A stretch of 64,000 bases of DNA from Yeguia hominis (lineage in GTDB: Bacteria > Bacillota > Clostridia > Oscillospirales > Acutalibacteraceae), in assembly GCF_014384705.1 (NCBI RefSeq), contig NZ_JACRSN010000018.1:1-64000 (forward strand), read 5' to 3'. Position numbers and translations under genes: made by a program. Below, one piece after another: positions 52,049-61,289 of this stretch (positions are counted from its first letter, which is position 1; every line of letters begins with the position of its first letter). The notes under the pieces are model-generated. The model was not told the origin of the DNA. It did not search any database and saw only the letters and a list, made by a program, of their open reading frames with translations.

Positions 52049-53427
52049 AAACAGTTGGAAAACGCTCTCTTTTCCTCTACCTGATCGCCGCTGGATTTCT
52101 GGTCGGAATGATGTGGTTTCTCATCCGGCTCATTTTAAATGGAAGCGACTGGGTCTCCCAGCCTTACAACGGATACCTGATGTCCGGTGAATCCTACACG
52201 GTTGCCGGGGATATCCTAGACCGTAACGGGGAAACGCTTGCGACCAGCAAAGAAGGCGCGCGCACCTATGCGCTTGACGATCTGACCCGCAAGGCGGTCC
52301 TGCATACTGTCGGCGACACAGACGGCTACATTTCCACCAGCATTCAGCAGCTTTACCGTTCTGAGCTTTCCGGTTATAATTTCTTTACCGGGCTTGCCTC
52401 TCCTACCGGAACAAGCAGCGGAAACACCGTTACGCTCACGATTGACAGCACGCTCTGCCAGACCGCTTATGAACTTTTGGGCGGCAAAAAGGGCGCGGTT
52501 TTTCTGTACAACTACACAACCGGAGAAACGCTTTGCAAGGTCAGCGCACCGTCCTTCGACCCTGAAAACGTGCCGGAAGATCTCGAATCGAATGACTATT
52601 ACGACGGCGCCTATCTCGACCGGACGCTTTCCAGCGCCTTTACGCCGGGGTCCATTTTCAAGGTTGTCACAACAGCCTGTGCCATTGAAAATCTTCCCGA
52701 TTGGGAAACCGAAGAATATACCTGTTCCGGTTCTGTCGTCATCGGCGACAATGAAATTACCTGTCTCGGAGAGCACGGAACCATTGGCATTGCGGAAGGG
52801 CTCAAAGTCTCCTGCAATGTGGTCTTTGCGGAACTTGCCGTGCAATTGGGCGCGGAAAAGATGTCTGAAACAGCAAAAGAGCTGGGCTTTAACAGCGCGC
52901 TGACCTTTGATGGTATTGATCTCGCCGAAAGCGTTTATCAGGTTGAACGTGCCAAAAGCAACGAGCTCGCCTGGTCCGGAATCGGGCAATACACCGATCT
53001 GGTGAACCCCTGCCATATGGCAATGCTGATGGGCGCAATCGCCAACGATGGGACGCCGGTTGAACCTTATGTGGTCAAAAAAATCACCAACGCGATTGGA
53101 ATCCCGGTCAAATCCGGAGCCACGAAAAAGCTCTCACCGTTTTTGGATCGGCAGACTGCCCGCACGCTCCAGACGCTTCTGCGGGCAAATGTCGAAGAAT
53201 ATTATGGCGACGATCTGTTTCCCGGCATGGAGGTTTGCGCAAAAACCGGAACCGCACAGGTCGGCGAGGGTCGGGAGGACACGGCCTGGATGATCGGTTT
53301 TTCTGAAAATAACGATACGCCCTATGCATTCGCGGTCGTTGTAGAGGAAGGCGGGTTTGGAATCTCCGCAGCCGCACCGATTGCAAGCGCGCTGATGCAG
53401 GCGCTCGCAGAAGCCGCCGCTTCTTAA
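52045..53427 (+). CDS. Class B penicillin-binding protein (PbpA-like transpeptidase)
   Basis: 460 residues. Membrane anchor about 9-31; transpeptidase motifs 'SIFK' (near 203), 'SCN' (near 255) and 'KTGTAQVG' (near 397). The N-terminal dimerisation domain is short ('GESYTVAGDILDRNGETLATSKEG'), as in the PbpA partners of FHA-SEDS proteins in Actinobacteria and Clostridia. Cross-links peptidoglycan made by the FtsW-like partner encoded just upstream and coupled by ATGA. Confidence 0.93.
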   Translation: MKTVGKRSLFLYLIAAGFLVGMMWFLIRLILNGSDWVSQPYNGYLMSGESYTVAGDILDRNGETLATSKEGARTYALDDLTRKAVLHTVGDTDGYISTSIQQLYRSELSGYNFFTGLASPTGTSSGNTVTLTIDSTLCQTAYELLGGKKGAVFLYNYTTGETLCKVSAPSFDPENVPEDLESNDYYDGAYLDRTLSSAFTPGSIFKVVTTACAIENLPDWETEEYTCSGSVVIGDNEITCLGEHGTIGIAEGLKVSCNVVFAELAVQLGAEKMSETAKELGFNSALTFDGIDLAESVYQVERAKSNELAWSGIGQYTDLVNPCHMAMLMGAIANDGTPVEPYVVKKITNAIGIPVKSGATKKLSPFLDRQTARTLQTLLRANVEEYYGDDLFPGMEVCAKTGTAQVGEGREDTAWMIGFSENNDTPYAFAVVVEEGGFGISAAAPIASALMQALAEAAAS

Positions 53428-53452
53428 CACAAAAAACCATAAATCAAAAATG

Positions 53453-53498
53453 AAAGAACCGCTGGCCTGCAACGAAATTGCAGAACCGGCGGTTCTTT
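53453..53498 (+). terminator. Terminator of the SEDS-PBP pair
   Basis: AAGAACCGCTGG pairs with CCGGCGGTTCTT (one G-U), with inner CTGCAA/TTGCAG, followed by TTTTTTG. Confidence 0.85.
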
Positions 53499-53536
53499 TT
53501 TGTTTTTTATGCTGGAAGAAGACAGCGCTTCCCGGA

Positions 53537-54223
53537 TTATTCCGCGTTTCGGCCGGCAATTCCGATCCGGTCTGCAATTTTGAGGATTTCCGATGCTTCC
53601 GAAACAATCTCCGCCGCATGGCTCTCTTCCAGTTCTTTCCGGTCGCGGAAGCCCCAAAGAACCCCAATCGTGTGCATTCCCGCAGCATTTCCCGTCTGCA
53701 TATCCACATTGGTGTCGCCGATATACAGGCATTCCTCCGGTAAGACGCCCAAGCGTTCTGCCGTCAGCAGTGCGCCGTCCGGCGCCGGTTTTTTCGGAAT
53801 CGCATCTTTTTGCCCAAGCACAGAGGCAAACGACCCCTCCGGGAACAACGCCTGGATCACAAGCTGCGTCATGGCATCCGGTTTATTGGAAAGCACCGCG
53901 CACAAAATTCCGCGTTCTCCCAGCGCCTTAACCAGTTCCGGAATTCCGGGATACGAAACAGTGCGGTAAAGCGGTGTCGCCGCATACAAGTCATCGTAGG
54001 TTTTCCGGACGCGTAAAACCGTTTCTTCGTCGAAGGAGCCTACAGAGCGCGTAAGCATCCGCCGGATCAGTCGATCCGCGCCGTTTCCGACCATCTGTTT
54101 ATACGCCTCGGTTTCGACCGGCGCAAATCCGTTGCGCTCCAAGGCCGTATTTCCAAACCAAGCCAGTGATTGTAGGGTATCGGCAAGTGTGCCGTCCAAA
54201 TCAAAAATGCACGCACGAATCAT
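53537..54223 (-). CDS. HAD-family phosphatase (phosphoglycolate-phosphatase-like)
   Basis: 228 residues from ATG 54223 (AGAGGTGG upstream). Motif I 'IFDLDGTLADTLQSL' with helical cap, motif II 'CAVLSNKPD', lysine in 'KKPAPDGALLTAERLG', and 'CLYIGDTNVDMQTGNAAGMHTIGVLWGFRDRKEL'. Gph/PpaX-type enzyme; substrate not defined by sequence. Transcribed toward the SEDS-PBP terminator. Confidence 0.9.
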   Translation of the reverse strand: MIRACIFDLDGTLADTLQSLAWFGNTALERNGFAPVETEAYKQMVGNGADRLIRRMLTRSVGSFDEETVLRVRKTYDDLYAATPLYRTVSYPGIPELVKALGERGILCAVLSNKPDAMTQLVIQALFPEGSFASVLGQKDAIPKKPAPDGALLTAERLGVLPEECLYIGDTNVDMQTGNAAGMHTIGVLWGFRDRKELEESHAAEIVSEASEILKIADRIGIAGRNAE

Positions 54224-54530
54224 TTGCGCCACCTCTGCCTTCTTCCTGTGTTCTGAAAATTCAATTTCTCCCATACAGGCGGGATATCCCGGCTGCATAC
54301 GGCTTATACTTTACCATACCCCTTTTGAAAAAGCAACGTTTCCGTTTTAAAATTTCGTCATAATTCGGGCAAAATTTGTTATCAAAAGAATCAGGAAACC
54401 ATAAACTGATTTTCACACTCTTTTCACATTGTCCCCGTATCATAGGAACCAATGAAAAAGATTTCAGGATCCGCTCCTTTTCGGGAACGGATGAACCATC
54501 AGACTTTACTTCGAGAAAGGAATGACATAT

Positions 54531-55943
54531 ATGATGAACACAGATCCGAACCTCAATCAAACCAACACACCGAACACCCAGAACACACCATCCAATCCGA
54601 CTTCCAATCCCTCGTATCAGTCGGAATATCACTGGCAGGGAAGCTCTTATTCCTATCATCCGCAGCAGTCAGCTCCCTACTATGCCAGCATTTCCAAACC
54701 GGTAAAAACACCGGAGCAGAAAAAGAAAAGCCGGAAAGCGGGAAAAATTGTCGCCGCAATCGCCGCAGTTCTGGTATGCTGCGCAATTGTTTCGGGCGGA
54801 ACGTTAGCTGCTTTTATCGGACTGATTAACCACGGTACCATCACCCTGCAGAACACCGGCACTGAAGCAAATCCTGCCTATACCATTACGAAACTGATCG
54901 ACAACAGCAACAAAGAGACCATGGGCGCTGCGTCGGGAAGTGTTTCGGAGCTGACAACACAGGAAATAGCAGCAAAAATTTTGCCTTCGATTGTCTGCAT
55001 CCAGAACTACCAGATCACCAATAATACCCAAAACGGCATCTTCGGCGCATTTGGAAACAACGGGCAGCAAAACGGCGATTCCTCCAGCGACACGGGCAAC
55101 GTCTCTCCGGCCGGGGAAGGCTCCGGAATTATTGCATCCTCTGACGGCTATATCATCACAAACCATCACGTCGTGGAAAACGCAACGTCGCTCAAGGTCA
55201 TTACCTATGACGGAAAAACCTATGAAGCCAAACTCATCGGCAGCGACAGCGTCACCGATCTTGCCGTGATTAAAATTGAAGCCGAAAACCTTACAGCAGC
55301 AGAGTTTGGTTCTTCCTCCGATCTGAAGATCGGCGATACCGTTGTCGCAGCGGGCAATCCGGGCGGCATGGAATTCAGCTTCAGCACCACTGTCGGCTAT
55401 GTTTCCGCACTGAACCGTTCCGTGACAAACAGTACGACCGGATACACGATGGACTGCATCCAGACAGACGCGGCGGTAAACCCCGGTAACTCCGGCGGTG
55501 CGCTGGTAAATGTTTACGGCCAGGTGGTCGGCATTGTCTCTTCGAAGATCGTCTCGGAAGCCTATGAAGGGTTGAGTTTTGCGATTCCGATTGACTCTGC
55601 ACAAAGCGTCATCAGCGATCTGAAAGCCTACGGATACGTCAAGGACCGCGCAGTTCTCGGGATCACCGGCGGCTATGTGGACAGCATGACCGCACGCTTC
55701 TATGGTATTTCTTCCGGCTGGTACGTCAACAGTGTGACAAATGACTCTGTGAATGAGGCCGGAATCCGCCAGGGAGATGTCATCACCGAAATTGACGGAA
55801 CGGAAGTAACCTCTTCCACCGTACTTTCCGCTGCAATTGCTGCGAAAAAACCGGGTGATACGGTTACGCTTACCATTTCCAGAGCGCTGACCGGCGACAC
55901 CTTTACCGCAGAGGTCACTTTGATGGAATCCAACGGCCAGTAA
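54531..55943 (+). CDS. HtrA/DegP-family membrane-anchored serine protease with PDZ domain
   Basis: 470 residues; AGAAAGGA eight bases before the ATG at 54531. Cytoplasmic N-terminus of about 65 residues rich in Asn/Pro/Gln, one membrane helix (about 73-97), trypsin-like domain with His in 'IITNHHVVENA', Asp in 'SVTDLAVIKIE' and Ser in 'NPGNSGGALVN', then a PDZ domain with 'GWYVNSVTNDSVNEAGIRQGDVITEIDGTEV'. Acts outside the membrane in protein quality control and stress response. Single-gene unit with a strong terminator. Confidence 0.95.
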   Translation: MMNTDPNLNQTNTPNTQNTPSNPTSNPSYQSEYHWQGSSYSYHPQQSAPYYASISKPVKTPEQKKKSRKAGKIVAAIAAVLVCCAIVSGGTLAAFIGLINHGTITLQNTGTEANPAYTITKLIDNSNKETMGAASGSVSELTTQEIAAKILPSIVCIQNYQITNNTQNGIFGAFGNNGQQNGDSSSDTGNVSPAGEGSGIIASSDGYIITNHHVVENATSLKVITYDGKTYEAKLIGSDSVTDLAVIKIEAENLTAAEFGSSSDLKIGDTVVAAGNPGGMEFSFSTTVGYVSALNRSVTNSTTGYTMDCIQTDAAVNPGNSGGALVNVYGQVVGIVSSKIVSEAYEGLSFAIPIDSAQSVISDLKAYGYVKDRAVLGITGGYVDSMTARFYGISSGWYVNSVTNDSVNEAGIRQGDVITEIDGTEVTSSTVLSAAIAAKKPGDTVTLTISRALTGDTFTAEVTLMESNGQ

Positions 55944-55969
55944 TTCTGACAAACCCATTCAATTAAAAA

Positions 55970-56004
55970 CGATCCGGAAAGACCCAAACGTTCTTTCCGG
56001 ATCG
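55970..56004 (+). terminator. htrA terminator
   Basis: CGATCCGGAAAGA and its exact complement with a short loop, followed by TTTTTTG, 26 bases after the stop. Confidence 0.9.
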
Positions 56005-56025
56005 TTTTTTGCGAAGTTTTTGGGA

Positions 56026-58122
56026 TTAGTTCTCCATTAGGAGGACCAAACTGCGAGGCATTATAGTCACCGCAGAATCTGCCGGTACGGCGTCCGGCGC
56101 TTCCGGCGTCGCCATCAGGAACTGCTCGACGCCTTTCTCCAGCCGTGCTTTTACAGAAATCGGCTCATCTGTCAGGTTGGCCATCACAATTCCCTGTTTC
56201 CCGTCCGACCGATTGTAGACAGCATACGGATAGTGCACCGCGCCGTCCGCTGTCGTTACGCTGCCTTCCTGCGTATCCCGGAATTCTCCGTCCCAAAGAT
56301 ACGACCGATACCGCAGCCGCAGCGCATCCGCCAGTTTTCCGTAGGACAACGTCAGGGGGAAATCCCCCACATTTCCTTTGAACTGATATGGTTCATAGCT
56401 TGTAATAAGGCGCAGAACCACATTCATATTAATGGCATCCCGGTCATTGTGTCCCCATGCGCTTGCCATAATCGGAAAATACGGATCGACATACCGCTGC
56501 ACCGGCACATACGGCCAGTTTTTGTTCACAATATTGTGCGTACTGATCCGGAAATACGAAAATCCATAATACTGGTGCTGCAGATCCCAGCCGTCCTCGC
56601 ACAAAAGCAGGAAATCCTCATTTCCGGCTGCGTCGCAGACTTCCCGCAGATCTTTGGCAAGCTTCAGATCTCCATGATAGTTGTTCGCCGGCGTCTCGTG
56701 CCCGTGCGTATCCGAAAAACAATACGGCATATCGTAGTGCGACTGCGGCTCGTCGTAAATGACACCAGACGCTCCGACATCCAGACAGTACTGCATCTGC
56801 TTTTTGCAGATTTCCCGATACGCCTTGCTTTGCAGGCACATTATCGCCAGCCGATGCGTATTGATTCCCGACAGGTTGGAGATATTCTCATAATAGTAGC
56901 CCGAAAAGCTATGGATATCTCCGTAAATATCCCGGCTTGCGTAGTCCTTCAGTTCATTTCGGAACCAGTCCGTTCTCGTATCGGCGAACAGGTATTTGGT
57001 ATACAGAACCACCTTGACCCCCATCGCTTCCACTTCTGCGACTGCCGTCTTTAAATCTTCCAGCGACCCCAAACGCGGCTCAATGCTGTGATCCGGCAGG
57101 CATCCGTCCTGCCCTTCCCGTGTCCAGCCGACAATCTGCAACGCGCGGATCCCATTTTCTGCGCATTCCCGGCCGACGCGCACCAGATCCCGATAATTAA
57201 ATCGGTATCCTTCGCCGTAATTGCACATCTGAATTTCAAACCAGGCGTGCGGCTCCAGCGCCCATTTAGGCACTTTCGGCATCCGGAACTAGGTTTTTCG
57301 CCACGCTTTATAGAGATCCATTCCTTTATGCCAGCTGCCCGCAAACGGACATACGGCAATCGGCGGAAGCGTTTCGGTATGTCCCGGCTTTGTGTACAGC
57401 AGGTGCGTCGCAAAAAAGTTCAGCCAGCTTCTGTATGCTCCATGGTCTGCGGCATTCTCCAAATTACAGACAAAGGATCCCGCCACTGCCGGACGCGCTT
57501 CATAACAGAATACGGTCATCTTTTTCGCTTCTGTATCGTGGCACCCGAAGTAGATGCCCTCCCGCTCTGCACAAAACAGCGAAAAATTGCTTTTGGGCGT
57601 TTCCACTTGCTGCAATGGATAAACCCGTCCCCAATATCCCCGGGTATAGTCAAAATTCGGATACAGCTCTTCTACCTTCATTCCGCCGTATGTCCAGTAC
57701 ATCTGGTCGATCCGCCGGTTTCCTGCCGGGCGTTCCAGCTCTCCGATAAACGGATATTTCACATCCTCGATTCGATACGGAGAATGATTTTCGACCTCGC
57801 CGCCAAACAATAATCCCTGTTCCGCAAGCTGTACGGTTGCCGTAAATTTGACATCCACTCTGCCGGCTAGCGCCGTCTCTACGCCGTCCCATACAAACGT
57901 CACGCAGTCTCCGTCCCGGTGCCACTGCGTAACCTTCTGTTTCCGGCCGTCTACGGGGCTGCATTGCCTGCCCGGAATCGGAATCAGCATCTCAAACGAA
58001 GCCGTGTTTTCGTTGTTCCGCTGGATTTCCCAGCCAGTCTGTAAGCTTTTCAGTCCAATCAGTTTCCCGTATTCGGTTTCAAACCGCGCTTCCATAATTT
58101 TGTTTTTCAGGATGATTTCCAT
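56026..58122 (-). pseudogene. DUF6259 glycoside-hydrolase-like protein interrupted by an in-frame amber codon
   Basis: Two segments lie in the same frame: residues 1-277 (58122-57292) end '...DLYKAWRKT', then TAG (57289-57291), then FR-MPKVPKWALEPHAWFEIQ... to 56026. Read through, it is one protein of about 698 residues: an N-terminal beta-sandwich ('WEIQRNNENTASFEMLIP'), a TIM-barrel-like middle ('GVKVVLYTKYLFADTRTDWF', 'SGVIYDEPQSHYDMPYC') and a C-terminal beta domain. DUF6259 proteins resemble GH families acting on plant or host glycans. Trp (TGG) is common at this place, so one G-to-A change explains the stop. Alternatives: sequencing error or amber suppression. Confidence 0.75.
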
Positions 58123-58219
58123 ATAAAATGCATTCGCCTCCCATCAGCCAAAAGCTGTTTGGGTTCATTTTATCCTGAAATTCATTTGATTGCCATGTAT
58201 ATTTTGGGGATCTTGCTGC

Positions 58220-58876
58220 TCATAAAAGTGTAAACCGATTTTTCTGAAACCGTATGGAGCCTTCTTTCTGCATTCGGCACAATACGGCAGAAAGTGCGCT
58301 GCGGTCCGCTGCAAGGTAGTCCGCCATCTGCTGCCGATTAAACGAAATCGTAAAGGTATTGCTTTTCGCAAGAAGCGCCTGCTCAGATAAAAATGACCAG
58401 ACTTTCTCCCGCAGGCTTCTACAGGAAAGATGTTGAATCCGGCCAGTTAAAAAAATATTTTTCTGTGCCAAAATCCGCAAAAGATTTCCAGCCACCTGGG
58501 CGTGTACCGGACATGACCGCTCCCCAAAGGAAAATAGATGTTCCGGATTCATCCATAAAATGACCGACTGCTCCGATGTTTCCGCCGCTACGGTCAGCGG
58601 GCGTCCGGCACATGCAAACGCCTCGGCAAACAGATTGCCCGGCAAAAGCTGTGACAGCAGCGTTTGGTTCCCGTCGGGATCCTCCCGACAAATCTGCACC
58701 GCACCGGAGCACACCAGTCCAAACCGGCGGGAGAAATCTCCCGGCGACAAGATTCTCTCCCCTTTTCGGTATGTTTTTTCCTCTGCCTGCAAGCAGGAAA
58801 AAACCTGACGGTATGCGGATTCTTCGATTCCATAAAAAAGCGGCAGACTTCGAAAATCAATTTTGTTTTTTTCCAT
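58220..58876 (-). CDS. Crp/Fnr-family transcriptional regulator
   Basis: 218 residues. cNMP-binding-type beta-roll ('FSCLQAEEKTYRKGERILSPGDFSRRFGLVCSGAVQICREDPDGNQTLLSQLLPGNLFAEAFACAG'), dimer helix, and a C-terminal winged HTH ('FNRQQMADYLAADRSALSAVLCRMQKEGSIRFQKNRFTLL'). No N-terminal Fnr cysteine cluster is seen. Divergent from an iron-sulfur protein gene; in anaerobes this pairing often belongs to redox or nitrosative-stress control (HcpR-like). The shared intergenic region contains a fitting 14-base dyad. Confidence 0.9.
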   Translation of the reverse strand: MEKNKIDFRSLPLFYGIEESAYRQVFSCLQAEEKTYRKGERILSPGDFSRRFGLVCSGAVQICREDPDGNQTLLSQLLPGNLFAEAFACAGRPLTVAAETSEQSVILWMNPEHLFSFGERSCPVHAQVAGNLLRILAQKNIFLTGRIQHLSCRSLREKVWSFLSEQALLAKSNTFTISFNRQQMADYLAADRSALSAVLCRMQKEGSIRFQKNRFTLL

Positions 58877-58889
58877 GGCTGCTCCTTTC

Positions 58890-58931
58890 GTTGTAACGAC
58901 AACCGATTTTTCATTTTTTCTCGATTATAAT
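58890..58931 (+). promoter_or_regulatory. Crp/Fnr-type site and promoter of the iron-sulfur gene
   Basis: GTTGTAACGACAAC (58890-58903), a 5-4-5 dyad like Crp/Fnr boxes, and TATAAT (58926-58931). The predicted start near 58938 puts the dyad centre at -41.5, the class II activator position, and there is no good -35 box. It also lies 14 bases upstream of the regulator's own start codon. Confidence 0.65.
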
Positions 58932-58984
58932 ACAAACAGAACCCAAAAGAAACCCTTTCGATTTTCCAAAAGGAGGACGATGTT

Positions 58985-59692
58985 ATGATCCGCAAAATCA
59001 TTCAAATTGATTCTGAAAAATGCACCGGCTGCGGCCTTTGTGCCGAAGCCTGCCACGAAGGCGCCATCGGTATGGTCGACGGGAAAGCCAAGCTTCTGCG
59101 CGAAGATTACTGCGACGGTCTCGGAGACTGCCTGCCCGCCTGTCCGGCAGACGCCATTTCCTTTGTAGAACGGGAAGCCCCGGCATATGATGCGGAAGCC
59201 GTCAAAGCAGCACAGGCTGAGAAGGCCGCAATGCCTGAGACACTTCCCTGCGGGTGCCCCGGAACACACGCCAAAACCATTACGCACACACATGCACCGC
59301 ATTCGGACGCACCTGCTCCGGCGGCGGAAAGCCGGCTTTCCCAGTGGCCGGTACAGATTAAGCTGATTCCGACACGCGCCCCCTATCTTGACGGCGCCAA
59401 TCTGCTTGTCGCAGCAGACTGTACCGCCTATGCCTACGGAGATTTTCATAATCGCTTCATCCGGAACCGTATCACGCTGATCGGATGCCCCAAGCTCGAT
59501 GAAGGAGATTATACAGAAAAGCTGACGGAAATCCTCCGGCAAAACGAGATCCGCAGTCTGACAATCGTCCGCATGGAAGTTCCCTGCTGCGGCGGCATTG
59601 AACAGGCGGCCAAAACCGCGCTGCAAAACAGCGGGAAATTCATCCCGTGGCAAGTCTGCACGGTTTCCACAGACGGAACGCTGCTGGACTAA
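58985..59692 (+). CDS. 4Fe-4S ferredoxin-type protein of the Crp/Fnr locus
   Basis: 235 residues. N-terminal double cluster domain: 'CTGCGLCAEACHEGAIG' (near 15) and 'CDGLGDCLPACPADAIS'. A linker of about 50 residues with cysteines 'CGCPG' and a His/Pro/Ala-rich stretch follows; the C-terminal part ('LSQWPVQIKLIPTRAPYLDGANLLVAADCTAYAYGDFHNRFI...LIGCPKLDEGDY...VRMEVPCCGGIEQA') has more cysteines and is typical of ferredoxins beside hcp genes. Likely electron carrier or metal-responsive protein; no hybrid-cluster gene is next to it here. AGGAGG precedes the ATG. Confidence 0.85.
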   Translation: MIRKIIQIDSEKCTGCGLCAEACHEGAIGMVDGKAKLLREDYCDGLGDCLPACPADAISFVEREAPAYDAEAVKAAQAEKAAMPETLPCGCPGTHAKTITHTHAPHSDAPAPAAESRLSQWPVQIKLIPTRAPYLDGANLLVAADCTAYAYGDFHNRFIRNRITLIGCPKLDEGDYTEKLTEILRQNEIRSLTIVRMEVPCCGGIEQAAKTALQNSGKFIPWQVCTVSTDGTLLD

Positions 59693-59739
59693 GTCTCCAA
59701 ATCTAAAACAGACGCTGAATTTTGTAGCGTATTTCAAAA

Positions 59740-59767
59740 AAGGCAGCCGCTCGCGTGCGGCTGCCTT
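59740..59767 (+). terminator. Terminator hairpin of the iron-sulfur gene, left copy flanking the IS1182 element
   Basis: 28-base palindrome: AAGGCAGCCGC, then TCGCGT, then the complement. It is repeated exactly at 61262-61289 on the other side of the IS. This left copy lacks its U-run, which went with the right copy. Confidence 0.9.
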
Positions 59768-61261
59768 CAGCCTGTCAAAGAAGCCAGATTGCGAGTCTGC
59801 AATCTGGCTTCTTGTACGATAGAAAGGAGGAAAAAAGTAAGCGCAACCACTTATGGATTGCGAGCTTTTTCAAATTCATCGCAGCAAATTTGAGCTTGAC
59901 CCAGGCGGTAACCGCGGTCAGCCCTCGATATGGCGTATAACGCATGGCGTGTTTCTCCTTCGCGTCGGCAAAGACGCGCTCAATGGTCTGCGAACGCAGC
60001 GCGTAGGTTTTCTTGCCAATGTCCGAATGCCGAACGTCCTCCGCGCGCTCTATGTAATCGTGCCAGACATGCCGCGTCACGGTCTTTGTGTACTGCTGAT
60101 TTTCAGTGCAGCGTTCGCGGACAGGACAGTTTTTGCAAATGTAACTTTTGCTTTTGTACTCCCGGTTGCCATCGCGGTTGGTGGTGGAATAACTCAGAAT
60201 CTGGTTTTGTGGGCAGAGGATGCAGTCATAATACTCATCATAGACATATTCATACCAGGGCAGGTTTCCATTCTTCGTCATCGGACGTTTATAGGGCAGC
60301 GACGGGATTCTCCCGCTGTCGAAGACCTGTTTGCAGATCCACGGCGTTTTGTAGCCCGCGTCGGCGGTGATGTCCTGCACTTCAGGATAATGCTCGATCA
60401 GGCGTTCATAGACCGTGTCAAAGGCGACGCTGTCGTGGACATTGCCGGGCGTGATCTCTGTTTCCAGCACATAGCCGCGCCGGTCGCAGACCGTATGCGC
60501 CTCGTAGGCGAAGCATTTCCTGTGCTCGCCCTTCTGAAACACGCCGCTGTCCGGGTCGGTCGTCGATTTCGTCACCGTCTTCTGCTTTGCCGGGGCGGAC
60601 AGCGTACCGGCGTCGTCATCCTTCTTTTTCAGGGGCTTTTTCCCGTGTGCCAATCGATCCGCTTCGATCTCCGCGTCCAGCTGCTCCTGATACCGCTTCG
60701 CCGCCACGGGTATCTCCTTCTTCACGCGCTTCTTCAGGCTTGCGTTCGCCTTGATGTGCGTTCCGTCCACAAACACCACCTCCGGCGACAGATATCCCGC
60801 CCGGGCCACTTCCTCCAGTATCCAGCGGAACACGCCCTCGATCACGTCTGCCGTAAAGCGATGGCAGAACGCATAGCTGATCGTCGCAAAGTGCGGAAGA
60901 CTCTGCGACATCGTATAGCCCAGAAACCAGCGATACGCCGCGTTCACTTCTGCATCCCGCATGGTCTGCCGCAGCGAATGGATCCCGAACAGATGCTGGA
61001 TCAGCACCAGCTTAAACAGCACCACCGGATCGCAGCTTGGCCGGCCGTTGTTCTCACAGTACAAATCCTCGACCAGCTCATATATGTATGAAAAATCCAC
61101 CGCCGCGTCGATCTTCCGCAAAAGATGCTCCTGCGGTACCAGCATATCCGTGCACAGCATTTCGATTGCCTGCCGCTGTTCTGTTTCCTTCTTCAGCATT
61201 TCCATCACCGTCTCTATTATATCAAAAAAGGCCGCTCTTTGCGTCCTTTTTTGACAGGCTG
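59768..61261 (-). mobile_element. IS1182-family insertion sequence, complete
   Basis: 1494 bases bounded by perfect 12-base inverted repeats CAGCCTGTCAAA (59768-59779) and TTTGACAGGCTG (61250-61261). Flanked on both sides by an identical 28-base hairpin, the presumed target duplication. Inside, a hairpin at 59781-59812 overlaps the end of the transposase, and another (TCAAAAAAGG ... CCTTTTTTGA, 61222-61254) lies upstream of it and may block incoming transcription. Confidence 0.9.
59775..61205 (-). CDS. IS1182-family transposase
   Basis: 476 residues from ATG 61205; the open frame extends 121 codons further but leaves the IS. N-terminal DUF772-type region 'LVEDLYCENNGRPSCDPVVLFKLVLIQHLFGIHSLRQTMRDAEVNAAYRWFLGY', then the DDE transposase: 'VVFVDGTHIKANAS' (D), 'DITADAGYKTPWI' (D) and 'RSQTIERVFADAKEKHAMRYTPYRGL' (E). 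Cys-rich 'CILCPQ...CKNCPVRERC' is also typical. All catalytic residues are present, so it looks active. The last 11 residues are encoded by a hairpin that may double as terminator. Confidence 0.95.
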   Translation of the reverse strand: MEMLKKETEQRQAIEMLCTDMLVPQEHLLRKIDAAVDFSYIYELVEDLYCENNGRPSCDPVVLFKLVLIQHLFGIHSLRQTMRDAEVNAAYRWFLGYTMSQSLPHFATISYAFCHRFTADVIEGVFRWILEEVARAGYLSPEVVFVDGTHIKANASLKKRVKKEIPVAAKRYQEQLDAEIEADRLAHGKKPLKKKDDDAGTLSAPAKQKTVTKSTTDPDSGVFQKGEHRKCFAYEAHTVCDRRGYVLETEITPGNVHDSVAFDTVYERLIEHYPEVQDITADAGYKTPWICKQVFDSGRIPSLPYKRPMTKNGNLPWYEYVYDEYYDCILCPQNQILSYSTTNRDGNREYKSKSYICKNCPVRERCTENQQYTKTVTRHVWHDYIERAEDVRHSDIGKKTYALRSQTIERVFADAKEKHAMRYTPYRGLTAVTAWVKLKFAAMNLKKLAIHKWLRLLFSSFLSYKKPDCRLAIWLL

Positions 61262-61289
61262 AAGGCAGCCGCTCGCGTGCGGCTGCCTT
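61262..61289. repeat. Right copy of the duplicated hairpin
   Basis: Identical to 59740-59767; followed by TTTTTTGG on the plus strand, so this copy retains the original terminator's T-run. Confidence 0.9.

Noticed and set aside
59785..59805. GAGTCTGCAA shared between the IS1182 hairpin loop and the IS256 end
   Set aside because: Only ten bases, in unrelated structural positions and families; most likely chance.
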